Positions 1-6,441 of a stretch of DNA of 6,640 bases are shown here, piece by piece. A program made the translations under genes and the position numbers. Source of the stretch: Lentisphaeria bacterium (GTDB lineage Bacteria; Verrucomicrobiota; Lentisphaeria; Oligosphaerales; Oligosphaeraceae); the NCBI GenBank assembly GCA_024405235.1, contig JAKSPA010000098.1, positions 1 through 6,640 of the forward strand. Reading direction: 5' to 3'. The notes beneath the pieces were generated by a model, which saw nothing but the letters and a program-made list of their open reading frames with translations, made no database searches and was not told where the DNA came from. Numbering within the stretch: position 1 is the first letter of the stretch; the number at the start of each line of letters is the position of its first letter.

Positions 1-3
1 TAA

Positions 4-81
4 GCCGCATTGGGCGCAGCACAATGCGGCAGTACGGGCGTTCACGCCGCCCTCCTGGCGCCGTCAGGCGCAGTATGCGCC
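4..81. repeat. Cluster of GC-rich palindromes (REP-like intergenic element?)
   Basis: Three inverted repeats follow each other within 78 bases. GCCGCATTG (4-12) and CAATGCGGC (22-30) pair over 9 bp with a 9-base loop. GGCGT (37-41) and ACGCC (44-48) pair over 5 bp. GGCGCA (67-72) and TGCGCC (76-81) pair over 6 bp around GTA. A GGCGCC palindrome (57-62) lies between the last two. The stretch recycles the words GGCGC, GCAGTA and TGCGCC and has no credible coding frame. This style of dense palindromes in a gap next to a gene end resembles repetitive extragenic palindromes, but only one copy is visible and the element may continue past the left edge. Together with the stem-loop at 156-186 it accounts for what I can see in the non-coding first 203 bases; the 82-155 stretch between them shows nothing firm. 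Confidence 0.4.
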
Positions 82-155
82 GCAGGCAGTAGCTACCCTC
101 TTGGGGAACATAGCGAATGAAAAAAGCGACTTGCGCCTCTGTCCGGTGCTGGACC

Positions 156-186
156 ACCCCTATGGCACACCAACGGCCATAGGGGT
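156..186 (-). terminator. 11-bp stem-loop after nagA, possible transcription terminator or 3'-end stabiliser
   Basis: ACCCCTATGGC (156-166) and GCCATAGGGGT (176-186) pair perfectly over 11 bases around a 9-base loop. The structure begins 17 bases after the nagA stop on the transcribed strand. Neither flank has an immediate T-run; the nearest on the minus strand is six T at 125-120, about 30 bases further on. It therefore lacks the classic intrinsic-terminator form. It may be a terminator in a lineage that does not need a U-tract, an mRNA-protecting 3' hairpin, or a bidirectional structure shared with a converging gene beyond the left edge. Confidence 0.42.
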
Positions 187-203
187 TGCGCGGAAATACC
201 GCG

Positions 204-1115
204 TCAGATGCCTTCGAGCGCCTTGAGCGGATTGGTTCTTCCGACCATCACGAGTTCGTCGTCGGTGAGTATGTTCAGCGACGCGAGGAACTCCATGCAC
301 TGGTTCATCGTGGCGACCGCAGCGATAAGACACTGCCGTTCGACATTGTAGAATCGTCCGCACGGTTCCAGTTCGGCGTCCATTCCGCACCATTTGTACT
401 TGCCTGGCGGGAAGCCGCATGCGGAGCAGGAATCGCTTGTGACAATTGTCTTTGCGGCGCCTTTGACCTTCAGAATCACTTTGATGAGTTCCGGCGGCAG
501 ATGATGTCCGTCTGTGATGATGAACGTTGTCAGACGCTCTTCGGCGAGTCCCGCCAGCAGCGGATTCTCGTGTCGTCCCATGAGATTCGGGCAGCCGTTT
601 CCGAGATGCGTCAGAAACTCTGCGCCTGCATCGGCGGCAGCACGCACCTGCGCATAGCCTGCCATGTGATGTCCGACGGAGACTTTGATGCCCAACTCAC
701 GCGCGGCCTGAATGCCTTCTGCGAGTCCTTCCGCTTCCGCGCTGACAGTCATCAGACGGATAAAACCGCCGCAGGCTTCGTAAAGCGCCTTGACGTTCTC
801 AGGCGTGAAGGTCTGCAGATACTGCGGCTGATGCGAACCGATTGCCTTTCCGGACAGGAATGGTCCCTCCAGATGCAGGCCTGGTATGACCTTCTCCAGA
901 TGGTATTTTTCAACCGCCTTCATGATGGCCGCCGAGCTCTCGCGGAAGAGACTCATCGGATTTGTCACCAGCGTCGGCAGAAAGATTGCGGTTCCGGCGG
1001 CCTGCAGTTCCTCTGCGGCGCGAAGCACTTCATCGACCTGCAGGCCAGGCGCATTGAAATCAACGCCGTTGTGTCCGTTGACCTGCAGATCCACCCAACC
1101 AGGATTCTTTACCAT
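204..1115 (-). CDS. nagA: N-acetylglucosamine-6-phosphate deacetylase, compact barrel-only form
   Basis: A 303-residue amidohydrolase expected to remove acetate from N-acetylglucosamine 6-phosphate, feeding NagB. Family motifs are complete: PGWVDLQVNGHNGVDF (5-20; Gln11 and Asn13 replace the usual HxH, as in NagA), LHLEGPFLS (80-88; Glu83, the metal ligand), VGHHMAGY (His149), FLTHLGNGCPNL (His170), ITDGHHLPP (His205, substrate binding) and VTSDS (catalytic Asp228). Typical NagA proteins have about 380 residues because a beta-sandwich domain, built from both ends, flanks the barrel. Here the protein starts five residues before the barrel motif and stops at NPLKALEGI, so both halves of that domain are absent. 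The missing part is not a gene-calling error: an in-frame TGA lies at 1131-1133, just above the ATG, and no frame after the stop resembles the missing strands. An AAGGGA ribosome binding site (1131-1126) lies inside the end of nagB. Confidence 0.9.
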   Translation of the reverse strand: MVKNPGWVDLQVNGHNGVDFNAPGLQVDEVLRAAEELQAAGTAIFLPTLVTNPMSLFRESSAAIMKAVEKYHLEKVIPGLHLEGPFLSGKAIGSHQPQYLQTFTPENVKALYEACGGFIRLMTVSAEAEGLAEGIQAARELGIKVSVGHHMAGYAQVRAAADAGAEFLTHLGNGCPNLMGRHENPLLAGLAEERLTTFIITDGHHLPPELIKVILKVKGAAKTIVTSDSCSACGFPPGKYKWCGMDAELEPCGRFYNVERQCLIAAVATMNQCMEFLASLNILTDDELVMVGRTNPLKALEGI

Positions 1116-1116
1116 T

Positions 1117-1869
1117 TCAGTATGTTCCCTTCAGAAGGCTCGCGGCCGGCTTGTCCAGATAGAGATGGCATTCAGGATGCGTCTGGAGAATGCTCGCAGG
1201 GCACATGTTGGTGACGGGACCCTCAACGGCGGCGGCGACGGCGGCGGCCTTGCGGGTGTCTGGAACGGTGTTGATGATCGCCTTCGCCTTGAAGATCTGC
1301 GGAACGCTCATGGAAATGGCGATTTTCGGCACTGCGTCCATCGAGGGGAACCATCCTTCAGCATACTGCTGATGACGGCAGACTTCGTCCAGCTTCACTG
1401 GCAGATAGGAGCGCTTCGTCTCGAAATCCGCAGGTGGATCGTTGAAAGCGATGTGGCCGTTTTCACCGATGCCGATGAACGCGACATCGATGCGAAGAGG
1501 CGCGATCTCCTTCTCCAGCCCATCGCAGACAGCCTGCGGGTCTGGATTCTCGCCCTGCACGGGATGGAACTTGAGGGGCTTCTGCGGCAGGCGGTCGATG
1601 AAGGCCTTGCGCAGATTGAAACGGAAGGAAGCAGGATGGTTCTCGTCCAGACCGATGTATTCGTCCAGATGGAAGATATTCACCTTGCCCCAGTCGATGT
1701 CCTTTTCGGCGACCAAAGCATCGTACATTTCGTTCTGGCTCGGAGCGGTGGCGACGACGATGTTCGCCGTGCCGAATTCGGCAATTGCCTTGCGGATCAG
1801 TTCGGCGCCGCGTGCGGCACCTGCTTTGCCGCTTTCGACTTTGTTTTCGTAAATGTGAACGTTCAACAT
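1117..1869 (-). CDS. nagB: Glucosamine-6-phosphate deaminase/isomerase family protein (NagB-like)
   Basis: A 250-residue protein (E. coli NagB is 266) of the NagB/6-phosphogluconolactonase fold. It is expected to convert glucosamine 6-phosphate and water to fructose 6-phosphate and ammonia. Visible active-site motifs are FHLDEYIGL (Asp69, equivalent to E. coli Asp72), GIGENGHIAFNDP (133-145; His139 is equivalent to His143) and VPDTRKAAA (Lys207, near E. coli Lys208), plus PASILQTHP near the end. It differs from E. coli NagB in the substrate phosphate loop: ATAPSQNE (40-47) replaces the GGTP-type glycine-rich loop. Asn137 and Asp144 stand where E. coli has Asp141 and Glu148. These changes are shared by a branch of NagB homologues in PVC bacteria and others, as I recall it. 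The ATG at 1869 is preceded by AAGGA at 1879-1883, spaced 9 bases. The stop is separated from nagA by one base, which indicates tight coupling of the deaminase and deacetylase. Confidence 0.88.
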   Translation of the reverse strand: MLNVHIYENKVESGKAGAARGAELIRKAIAEFGTANIVVATAPSQNEMYDALVAEKDIDWGKVNIFHLDEYIGLDENHPASFRFNLRKAFIDRLPQKPLKFHPVQGENPDPQAVCDGLEKEIAPLRIDVAFIGIGENGHIAFNDPPADFETKRSYLPVKLDEVCRHQQYAEGWFPSMDAVPKIAISMSVPQIFKAKAIINTVPDTRKAAAVAAAVEGPVTNMCPASILQTHPECHLYLDKPAASLLKGTY

Positions 1870-1873
1870 GATG

Positions 1874-2938
1874 TTATTTCCTTAGTTTTGAAAGAGGATT
1901 CTGACGATGGCACTCTTCTATGACCGCTATCTGGCGTTTGACCTGATAGAGCGGCACCTCCAGTGGCGTTCCTTTAGTAATTGCACTGTAGAGGTTAAGG
2001 TAGAATTTTTCAACGCGGGACTGGAATCCTGCGCCCTCTTCGGAAGTCTGCCAGGAGCCTTCGTAGAAGTTCAGCGGTTCCGTGCAGTATGCCCTGCCAG
2101 GCAGCGGCTCGCGAACGAGTTTCTGCACTGGCGCCTCCGCAGGATCAAACCACGTCCACTGCAACTTGTTATGATCGCCTGAGAGACTGCCGTTGGTTCC
2201 ATAGACCTGATAGACATACTGCTGGAAATGCGTGCAGGACGAGACCTCCAGATCAATCACCGGATGCCCCTTTGCGCTCATCAGGAGCTTCACGTGGTCC
2301 TCCGCATCGCCAAAAGTATTGGCTCTGTCCATGTAGCATGTGATCTTTTCGGGATCGACGTCGCCCATCAGCTGAAGCGCCTGGTCCAGCGGATGCGGCC
2401 CTGTGTTCAGGAGGCTTCCCGCGCACATCTCCTGCAATGTCTGCCAGTCCCAGCGGCGCGCAAAGCCGTTGAATGCGATCTTGACCATCACGATGCGGCC
2501 AAGCAGGCCTGAATTCATGATCTCAAGGACCTTCCTGTAGGTCGGCGCAAAACGACTCTGCTGGAAAACAGCAAAGAACTTGCCTGTCTTCTTGATCACG
2601 GATTCCAGTTTCTCGACATCGGCGACATGGCGGCCAAGCGGCTTCTCGCAGAGAACCATCTTGCCGGCCTTAAGCGCCTCTATGGATACGGGAATGTGGT
2701 CGAGACTCTGCGTGGAATTGACAACCAGATCCACTTTCGGATCGTTGAGCAGTTCCTTATAATCGGTATAGGCCTTGCAGCCATGCGCCTTGACGGCGTC
2801 CTCCGTACGCTCCTTTATCCTGTCGCAGACCGCTACGACTTGAAAGCATTCGCGCAGTTTCGGGCGGGTCAAACCTGCCCCATGGATGTCCCAACCACTT
2901 CGCCCTTGTCCGATGATTCCGATTCTGATTTTCTTCAT
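1874..2938 (-). CDS. Gfo/Idh/MocA-family NAD(P)-dependent sugar oxidoreductase
   Basis: A 354-residue protein with a standard Gfo/Idh/MocA layout. The N-terminal Rossmann domain (about 1-122) opens with IRIGIIGQGRSG, has the acidic cofactor-loop segment VVAVCDR (34-40) and the hallmark CEKPLG (97-102, Lys99). The C-terminal domain carries NTGPHPLDQAL (178-188), with His182 as the likely acid/base and Asp185 following. The residue four before the His, Asp in inositol dehydrogenases, is Asn178; this Asn variant occurs in many family members. The acidic residue at the end of the second strand suggests NAD(H) rather than NADP(H), a tentative reading. There is no signal peptide, so unlike many GH109 members it should act in the cytoplasm. 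Substrates in this family range from inositols and hexoses to amino sugars and glycosides, so the exact one cannot be read. The gene starts 29 bases after the other oxidoreductase and ends 4 bases before nagB, whose ribosome binding site lies inside this gene's 3' end. Confidence 0.9.
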   Translation of the reverse strand: MKKIRIGIIGQGRSGWDIHGAGLTRPKLRECFQVVAVCDRIKERTEDAVKAHGCKAYTDYKELLNDPKVDLVVNSTQSLDHIPVSIEALKAGKMVLCEKPLGRHVADVEKLESVIKKTGKFFAVFQQSRFAPTYRKVLEIMNSGLLGRIVMVKIAFNGFARRWDWQTLQEMCAGSLLNTGPHPLDQALQLMGDVDPEKITCYMDRANTFGDAEDHVKLLMSAKGHPVIDLEVSSCTHFQQYVYQVYGTNGSLSGDHNKLQWTWFDPAEAPVQKLVREPLPGRAYCTEPLNFYEGSWQTSEEGAGFQSRVEKFYLNLYSAITKGTPLEVPLYQVKRQIAVIEECHRQNPLSKLRK

Positions 2939-2946
2939 TGATGAAT

Positions 2947-2950
2947 CTCC
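2947..2950 (-). promoter_or_regulatory. Shine-Dalgarno site that fixes the start of the second oxidoreductase
   Basis: GGAG lies on the minus strand 8 bases before the ATG at 2938. The only other in-frame start nearby is a TTG at 2959, which would add seven residues ahead of the Rossmann strand and would place this GGAG inside the coding sequence. The site therefore favours the ATG. Confidence 0.6.
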
Positions 2951-2967
2951 ATTCTGCAAGAGAACGA

Positions 2968-3870
2968 CTACTTCGTGTAAATCGGTTCAGGACGGCCTGA
3001 GACGGCGGACTTGTCCGCAGCCTCTAGAATCGCCATCACTTCGAAAGAATCCGCAATTTCGACTGGCGCCTTGCCTGTGCGGAAGAACTCTTCGACTTGA
3101 ACCAGAAGCGGACGATAGAAGGCGCCGCTGAGCTGTTCCTCGAAGAGCAGCGGCTGGTTCTCAAGATCGCGCAGAACACCGCCGTACTGATAGCAGCCGT
3201 TGCCGAGCGAAATGACGCCGCGGCGTCCGTCTGCATAATTCACGACCACCATGCAGCCTGCCGCATTCTGGCATGTCTGTGCACTGATGGCGCCCGTGCC
3301 CATGACGAATTCGAGCATTTCCGTCGCATGAACGCCATACCAGACAATGCTTGAACCAGCCGGAGCCTTTCCAAGCGGTCCCCAGATCAATCCCTCCTTC
3401 GGTGCGGCCACTGTCTTATGCGCCTCCTGAATGCCAGGGCAGAAGCGCAGGCAGCTTGCAGTGAAATAGACGGTCTTGTTTTCAGCCGCTATTTTTTCTA
3501 TTTCGCGTGCATTGTCGAGAGTGTCCGCGAATGGCTTGTCCAGAAAGATCGGCTTTCCAAGCCCAGCTGATTTTCTGAAATATTCCAGATGGAATGCAGG
3601 ATCGTTGATTTCCAGAAGGATTGCATCGCAATCCGCAACAGCCGTATCGAAATCGGTTGTGACCATCATGCCAAGGCTTTCCAGATACGCCTGACGCTTG
3701 TCAAGCCCTTCCTGACTCTGGAACGGCGTGTCGAATCGCAGCGCACGAGTCGGGACCATGCCTGCAATACGCAGGTCAGGCGCAACGCTCTGATCCAGCA
3801 TCAGTTTTGGCAGTTCGACGGAATGGCTTGTGTCCAAGCCGATTATGGCAACTTTGATTGGTGTCGGCAT
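2968..3870 (-). CDS. Divergent Gfo/Idh/MocA-family oxidoreductase ('GLDTSH' subgroup)
   Basis: A 300-residue protein with an N-terminal Rossmann half and a C-terminal alpha/beta half, shorter than the usual 330-380 residues. The first strand VAIIG is followed by LDTSHS (12-17) where dinucleotide-binding Gfo/Idh proteins carry GxGxxG/A, so only the first glycine is kept. The family EKP motif appears as DKPFA (111-115), keeping the lysine. The usual D-x3-H catalytic pair is replaced by WYGVHATE (177-184): His181 remains, but the Asp four residues earlier is Trp177. From memory, this combination marks a recognisable subgroup in PVC-type bacteria annotated only as oxidoreductases. The reading frame extends upstream to a TTG at 3933, but the ATG at 3870 starts the first Rossmann strand properly and has a GAGAAG sequence 6 bases upstream. 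It begins the compact four-gene run that ends with nagB and nagA. The reaction is unknown: NAD(P)-linked sugar oxidation, a redox-neutral elimination or epimerisation, or a partner role for the next enzyme. Confidence 0.82.
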   Translation of the reverse strand: MPTPIKVAIIGLDTSHSVELPKLMLDQSVAPDLRIAGMVPTRALRFDTPFQSQEGLDKRQAYLESLGMMVTTDFDTAVADCDAILLEINDPAFHLEYFRKSAGLGKPIFLDKPFADTLDNAREIEKIAAENKTVYFTASCLRFCPGIQEAHKTVAAPKEGLIWGPLGKAPAGSSIVWYGVHATEMLEFVMGTGAISAQTCQNAAGCMVVVNYADGRRGVISLGNGCYQYGGVLRDLENQPLLFEEQLSGAFYRPLLVQVEEFFRTGKAPVEIADSFEVMAILEAADKSAVSGRPEPIYTK

Positions 3871-3960
3871 AAAAAACTTCTCGTTTTTGAGGGTTGCAGA
3901 AATGGAATTTAAACTTGTTTTAGATGATTGCAATTGTATTTGTCGGTATTTTTCCTTAGA
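3871..3960 (-). promoter_or_regulatory. AT-rich intergenic gap with possible promoter and operator for the four-gene downstream unit
   Basis: This is the longest gap between genes and is clearly richer in A and T than the coding sequence around it. On the minus strand a TTGCAA (3933-3928) lies 16 bases before TAAATT (3911-3906); each matches four of six positions of a sigma-70 -35 or -10 box, so it is a weak candidate. The 8-bp palindrome ATTGCAAT (3927-3934) overlaps the -35-like box. Two copies of AAATAC (3951-3946 and 3941-3936) lie 10 bases apart, one helical turn, just upstream. A further short inverted repeat, AAAC-AA-GTTT, lies at 3920-3911. Any of these could be the site bound by the adjacent GntR-LacI regulator. 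No terminator is evident here. Function is inferred from position and composition only. Confidence 0.35.
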
Positions 3961-5022
3961 TTATGGCAAATCGCTTCTTTTCTCTACGGAATTGCGTTCG
4001 ATTAATTGTCCAGGCGGCAGCAGCACGGTATCATCGGCCGTGAGAGTCGCATCGCCATTGCAAATCGCATGAACCGCCGCGGCGCCTGTTTCCAAAGCAG
4101 GCTGCATGATGGTAGAAAGGCCGTTGACAGCGGCTTCTTCCCATGAAAGACCATCATATCCTATTACAGCAACATCGTCGGGAATGCCCAGCGAAAGCGA
4201 ACGGCATGCACGATACAGCGGACGCGCCCAATGGTCTCGTCCCGCAAAGAAGGCGATTCTTTCGCCGACATGCCCTTCAAGCGCCTTAGCTATGACGGCG
4301 CAGTTCTTCGCATCGTCGTCTTTCTCGAAATTGAACACGAACCCCTCCTCCACACGAAGATCCTCCTCCGCCAGAGCCCCTTTCAGTCCGGCAAGCATCT
4401 CGTGATAATGGAAGCACTTGGCGCCGCCGCCGATGAATCCTATCCGTTTGAAGCCCTTTTTGACAAGATAGCCACCTGCCACGCGTCCGACCGCGCGGAA
4501 ATCCACGCGGCATGCGGGAAGTTTCTCGCCCTCCTCGTAGTTCGCAATGCAGTAGCGGCATTTGGCGGCATCAAGCGTCTTGATTATCGCATGTGGAAAA
4601 TCCTCCACGAAGACCACGCCGTCCCACGGCGTCTCATGAATTCTTGCGGCGAGTCTGGAACAGTCGGCGTTCTTGTCCTGAAAGAAGAGAACCAGTTCGG
4701 CATTTTCCTCTTCGGCGGCCGTCGCCGCCCCCTGTAGAATGCTTGCGATTTCAGTGGCGCGAATGCCCTTGCTCGGCAGAACAAGAAGAATCTTGTGCTG
4801 TTCGACACGTTCGAAAATTGAAAGGACCTTCATTCCCCTGCCTGGAATCCTACGAATGAGTTTCTCATCCTCCAGATTGCGGTAAATCGCACGAAGCGTG
4901 CCGCGGCTTATGTCGAGTTCTTCGCACAATTCACGTTCGGAGGGCAGGAATCCAGAGGCGAATTCGCCCTCCTGAATCATCTTGCGAACGCGTGACAGAA
5001 TTTCGTTTGTTCTTGAATGCAT
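3961..5022 (-). CDS. GntR-type winged-helix transcription regulator with LacI-like sugar-binding domain
   Basis: A 353-residue DNA-binding regulator. Residues about 5-66 form a GntR winged helix: LPSERELCEELDISRGTLR (27-44), then LEDEKLIRRIPGRGMKV. Residues about 77-345 look like the periplasmic-binding-protein fold of LacI/GalR repressors: ILLVLPSKG, GGYLVKKGFKRIGFIGGG (183-200), GIPDDVAVIGYDG (279-291), and an ending PPGQLIERNSV typical of LacI-type effector domains. This GntR-LacI arrangement is that of AraR-type regulators, which release DNA on binding a sugar or sugar phosphate. I chose the ATG at 5022 because it places the winged helix close to the N terminus, but its ribosome binding site (AAGAA) is weak. 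An in-frame GTG at 5049 would add nine residues and is the main alternative. The gene follows the ceramidase-like gene by 42 bases and precedes an AT-rich gap that is the best local candidate for its operator. It is probably the local regulator of this catabolic cluster; the effector is unknown. Confidence 0.9.
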   Translation of the reverse strand: MHSRTNEILSRVRKMIQEGEFASGFLPSERELCEELDISRGTLRAIYRNLEDEKLIRRIPGRGMKVLSIFERVEQHKILLVLPSKGIRATEIASILQGAATAAEEENAELVLFFQDKNADCSRLAARIHETPWDGVVFVEDFPHAIIKTLDAAKCRYCIANYEEGEKLPACRVDFRAVGRVAGGYLVKKGFKRIGFIGGGAKCFHYHEMLAGLKGALAEEDLRVEEGFVFNFEKDDDAKNCAVIAKALEGHVGERIAFFAGRDHWARPLYRACRSLSLGIPDDVAVIGYDGLSWEEAAVNGLSTIMQPALETGAAAVHAICNGDATLTADDTVLLPPGQLIERNSVEKRSDLP

Positions 5023-5064
5023 GGTTCTTTTCGTATCGGCCGACCGCACACGTCGATTTATTCT

Positions 5065-6378
5065 CTACGACTCCTTGTCAAACGCCTTTACGGCATCAAT
5101 CGCAGCCAGAAGAAACCTGTCGCCCGTCCCCTGCTGGAAATAAGGCCCTAGAGTCGTCTCATAACCGCCGTGCGGATAATCCACCGCCAGCGGCAGATAG
5201 CCTTCGTAGCCGCCTGTTATCGTCGTCAGAATCGCGTTGGGACATGCCTTTCTCAGGCGCAGACCGATTTCAGTCAGCACTTCGAAGGGCATTCCCACCA
5301 GCACTTTGTCGCCAAGACGCATGAGCCGTAGCGGCAATTCCGTATTGTCCTGCGGATAGGCAACAGCATTCTCGTATTCGTAAACGCCCTTGATGCATTT
5401 CTCCACATCGAATCCGTCGCCAGAATTGTCTTCAAAGACTTTGGCAAGATGCGTCTCGACCTCTTCTCTTGGGCATGTCGTGGACAGCATCGCTGGCACT
5501 TGAACGACCTTCGCGGCCAATTTGAACGACTCTATCTTGCGGAACGATCTCTCGGCAAGACGGATCGAGCGCACAAGAATTTCCGCGATGTCTCTGCGGC
5601 TTTCGCCGTTGCGCTGCATCGGCACCACATCTCCTGCAGTCCCCTGCAGGAAGAAACCAGGGCATCCGAACTCGCGCTGAACGATTGTCTGGAAGTGGCC
5701 AGGATAATCGGCTGAAATCGCATATTCGTCGAATCCGCCAGTCACAGGATGGCATCCGAAGCGCGCAAGAATCGCCTTGTTCACGCCATGAGTCTTGAAA
5801 CGCCAGACGGTCATCATGGGATCGACCTTCTGGAACTCGAAATCGTCTGGATTGTCGGGATAGAGCCAGCTCATCTCGACCATGCCATCGCTGCGTTTGA
5901 TCGTTCGGCGGTTGAAAGGCACCGCAGGCACCGGAATCTCCGTCTCCTCGATTTCCGTGTCCTCAAGATTTTTTTCAGCCTCTGCGATTCCAGACAGTAG
6001 CCGCACTATGAACAGGTCGTAGTATCTGTCGTCTGGCGGATACTTTCCGACAGGCAGTTCTCCGTCAGGGAAGATGACGCAGTAGCCGCTGAAGCCTGGT
6101 GCGAAATGCGTATGGGAGGATGCAAGATAAATCCGATCCTCTCCATAGCCGAAGCGCTCTCCAATGGCTTTGTATATCCGTTCGCAGTATCGAATTCCTA
6201 TTCCGATCGAATCGACTGTCAAGAGAAGAATTCTAGTTCCGTCCTGGTCAAGAACCATCACGCCTGCAGACAGTCTGTCCTCTATGCCGTCGGACAATCC
6301 CTTGCGACTTGCGTAGCCACGCAGAAAGGCAGGAAAGTCAGGCGTGATGTCAACTTTGGAGCACCCTACTCTAAGCAT
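5065..6378 (-). CDS. Neutral/alkaline non-lysosomal ceramidase-family metallohydrolase, probably not a true ceramidase
   Basis: A 437-residue protein that starts directly with the family-typical opening 'VGCSKVDITP' and has no signal peptide or membrane segment, so it is probably cytoplasmic. Features expected of the N-terminal catalytic domain of neutral ceramidases (PF04734 type) are present: SSHTHFAPG (His89, His91), FGCHPVTGG (His210), GTAGDVVP (246-253), GMPFEVLTE (Glu366) and YEGYLP...GGYE (391-407, Tyr candidates). In Pseudomonas ceramidase the zinc ligands are two His, a Glu and a Tyr, and the nucleophile is the Ser of a GDVSP motif. Here that position is Val252, so the ceramidase mechanism as described cannot work unchanged. 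The protein is also much shorter than secreted ceramidases (about 650 residues or more). The ATG at 6378 has a GAAGAG-type ribosome binding site 6 bases upstream. It sits between the aminotransferase and the regulator. I infer an intracellular amide or ester hydrolase acting on an amino-sugar-like compound; the substrate is unknown. Confidence 0.83.
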   Translation of the reverse strand: MLRVGCSKVDITPDFPAFLRGYASRKGLSDGIEDRLSAGVMVLDQDGTRILLLTVDSIGIGIRYCERIYKAIGERFGYGEDRIYLASSHTHFAPGFSGYCVIFPDGELPVGKYPPDDRYYDLFIVRLLSGIAEAEKNLEDTEIEETEIPVPAVPFNRRTIKRSDGMVEMSWLYPDNPDDFEFQKVDPMMTVWRFKTHGVNKAILARFGCHPVTGGFDEYAISADYPGHFQTIVQREFGCPGFFLQGTAGDVVPMQRNGESRRDIAEILVRSIRLAERSFRKIESFKLAAKVVQVPAMLSTTCPREEVETHLAKVFEDNSGDGFDVEKCIKGVYEYENAVAYPQDNTELPLRLMRLGDKVLVGMPFEVLTEIGLRLRKACPNAILTTITGGYEGYLPLAVDYPHGGYETTLGPYFQQGTGDRFLLAAIDAVKAFDKES

Positions 6379-6441
6379 TTTAGACTCTTCTGAAAAGAAA
6401 GGAATCGATACTGCAATGAATCCAGCGGAAAGGCGTTCGGC

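Noticed and set aside
1..90. Integron attC recombination site
   Set aside because: The palindromes lack the paired GTTRRRY/RYYYAAC core sites and no integrase or cassette is visible.
120..125. Six-T run on the minus strand as the U-tract of a nagA terminator
   Set aside because: It is about 30 bases beyond the 11-bp hairpin, and the sequence directly before it forms only a 3-bp stem, so it does not make a classic intrinsic terminator.
2..226. Plus-strand frame open from the left edge to a TGA at 224-226, which could be the tail of a converging gene
   Set aside because: The 74-codon translation is rich in Ala, Arg and Gln, resembles nothing I know, runs through three palindromes and overlaps nagA by 23 bases. 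Chance openness in GC-rich DNA is enough; the sequence left of base 1 would decide.
186..1214. Long plus-strand open frame of 342 codons opposite nagA and the end of nagB
   Set aside because: It is antisense to genes with full sets of conserved motifs, its translation resembles no known family, and long antisense frames arise from the codon bias of this sequence.
886..1923. Plus-strand open frame of 345 codons opposite nagB
   Set aside because: It overlaps the nagA start, all of nagB and the end of the oxidoreductase gene in antisense, with no recognisable domain and no ribosome binding site of note.
2939..2959. Upstream TTG start adding seven residues to the second oxidoreductase
   Set aside because: The ATG at 2938 has a GGAG 8 bases upstream and begins the Rossmann strand; the extension carries no family residues.
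3871..3933. Upstream TTG start adding 21 residues to the divergent oxidoreductase
   Set aside because: The extension is AT-rich non-coding-like sequence with no family similarity; the ATG at 3870 fits the Rossmann start.
5636..5651. Repeated CTGCAG words inside the ceramidase-like gene
   Set aside because: They encode the conserved QGTAGD stretch in frame and look like coincidence of codons, not a regulatory or recombination site.
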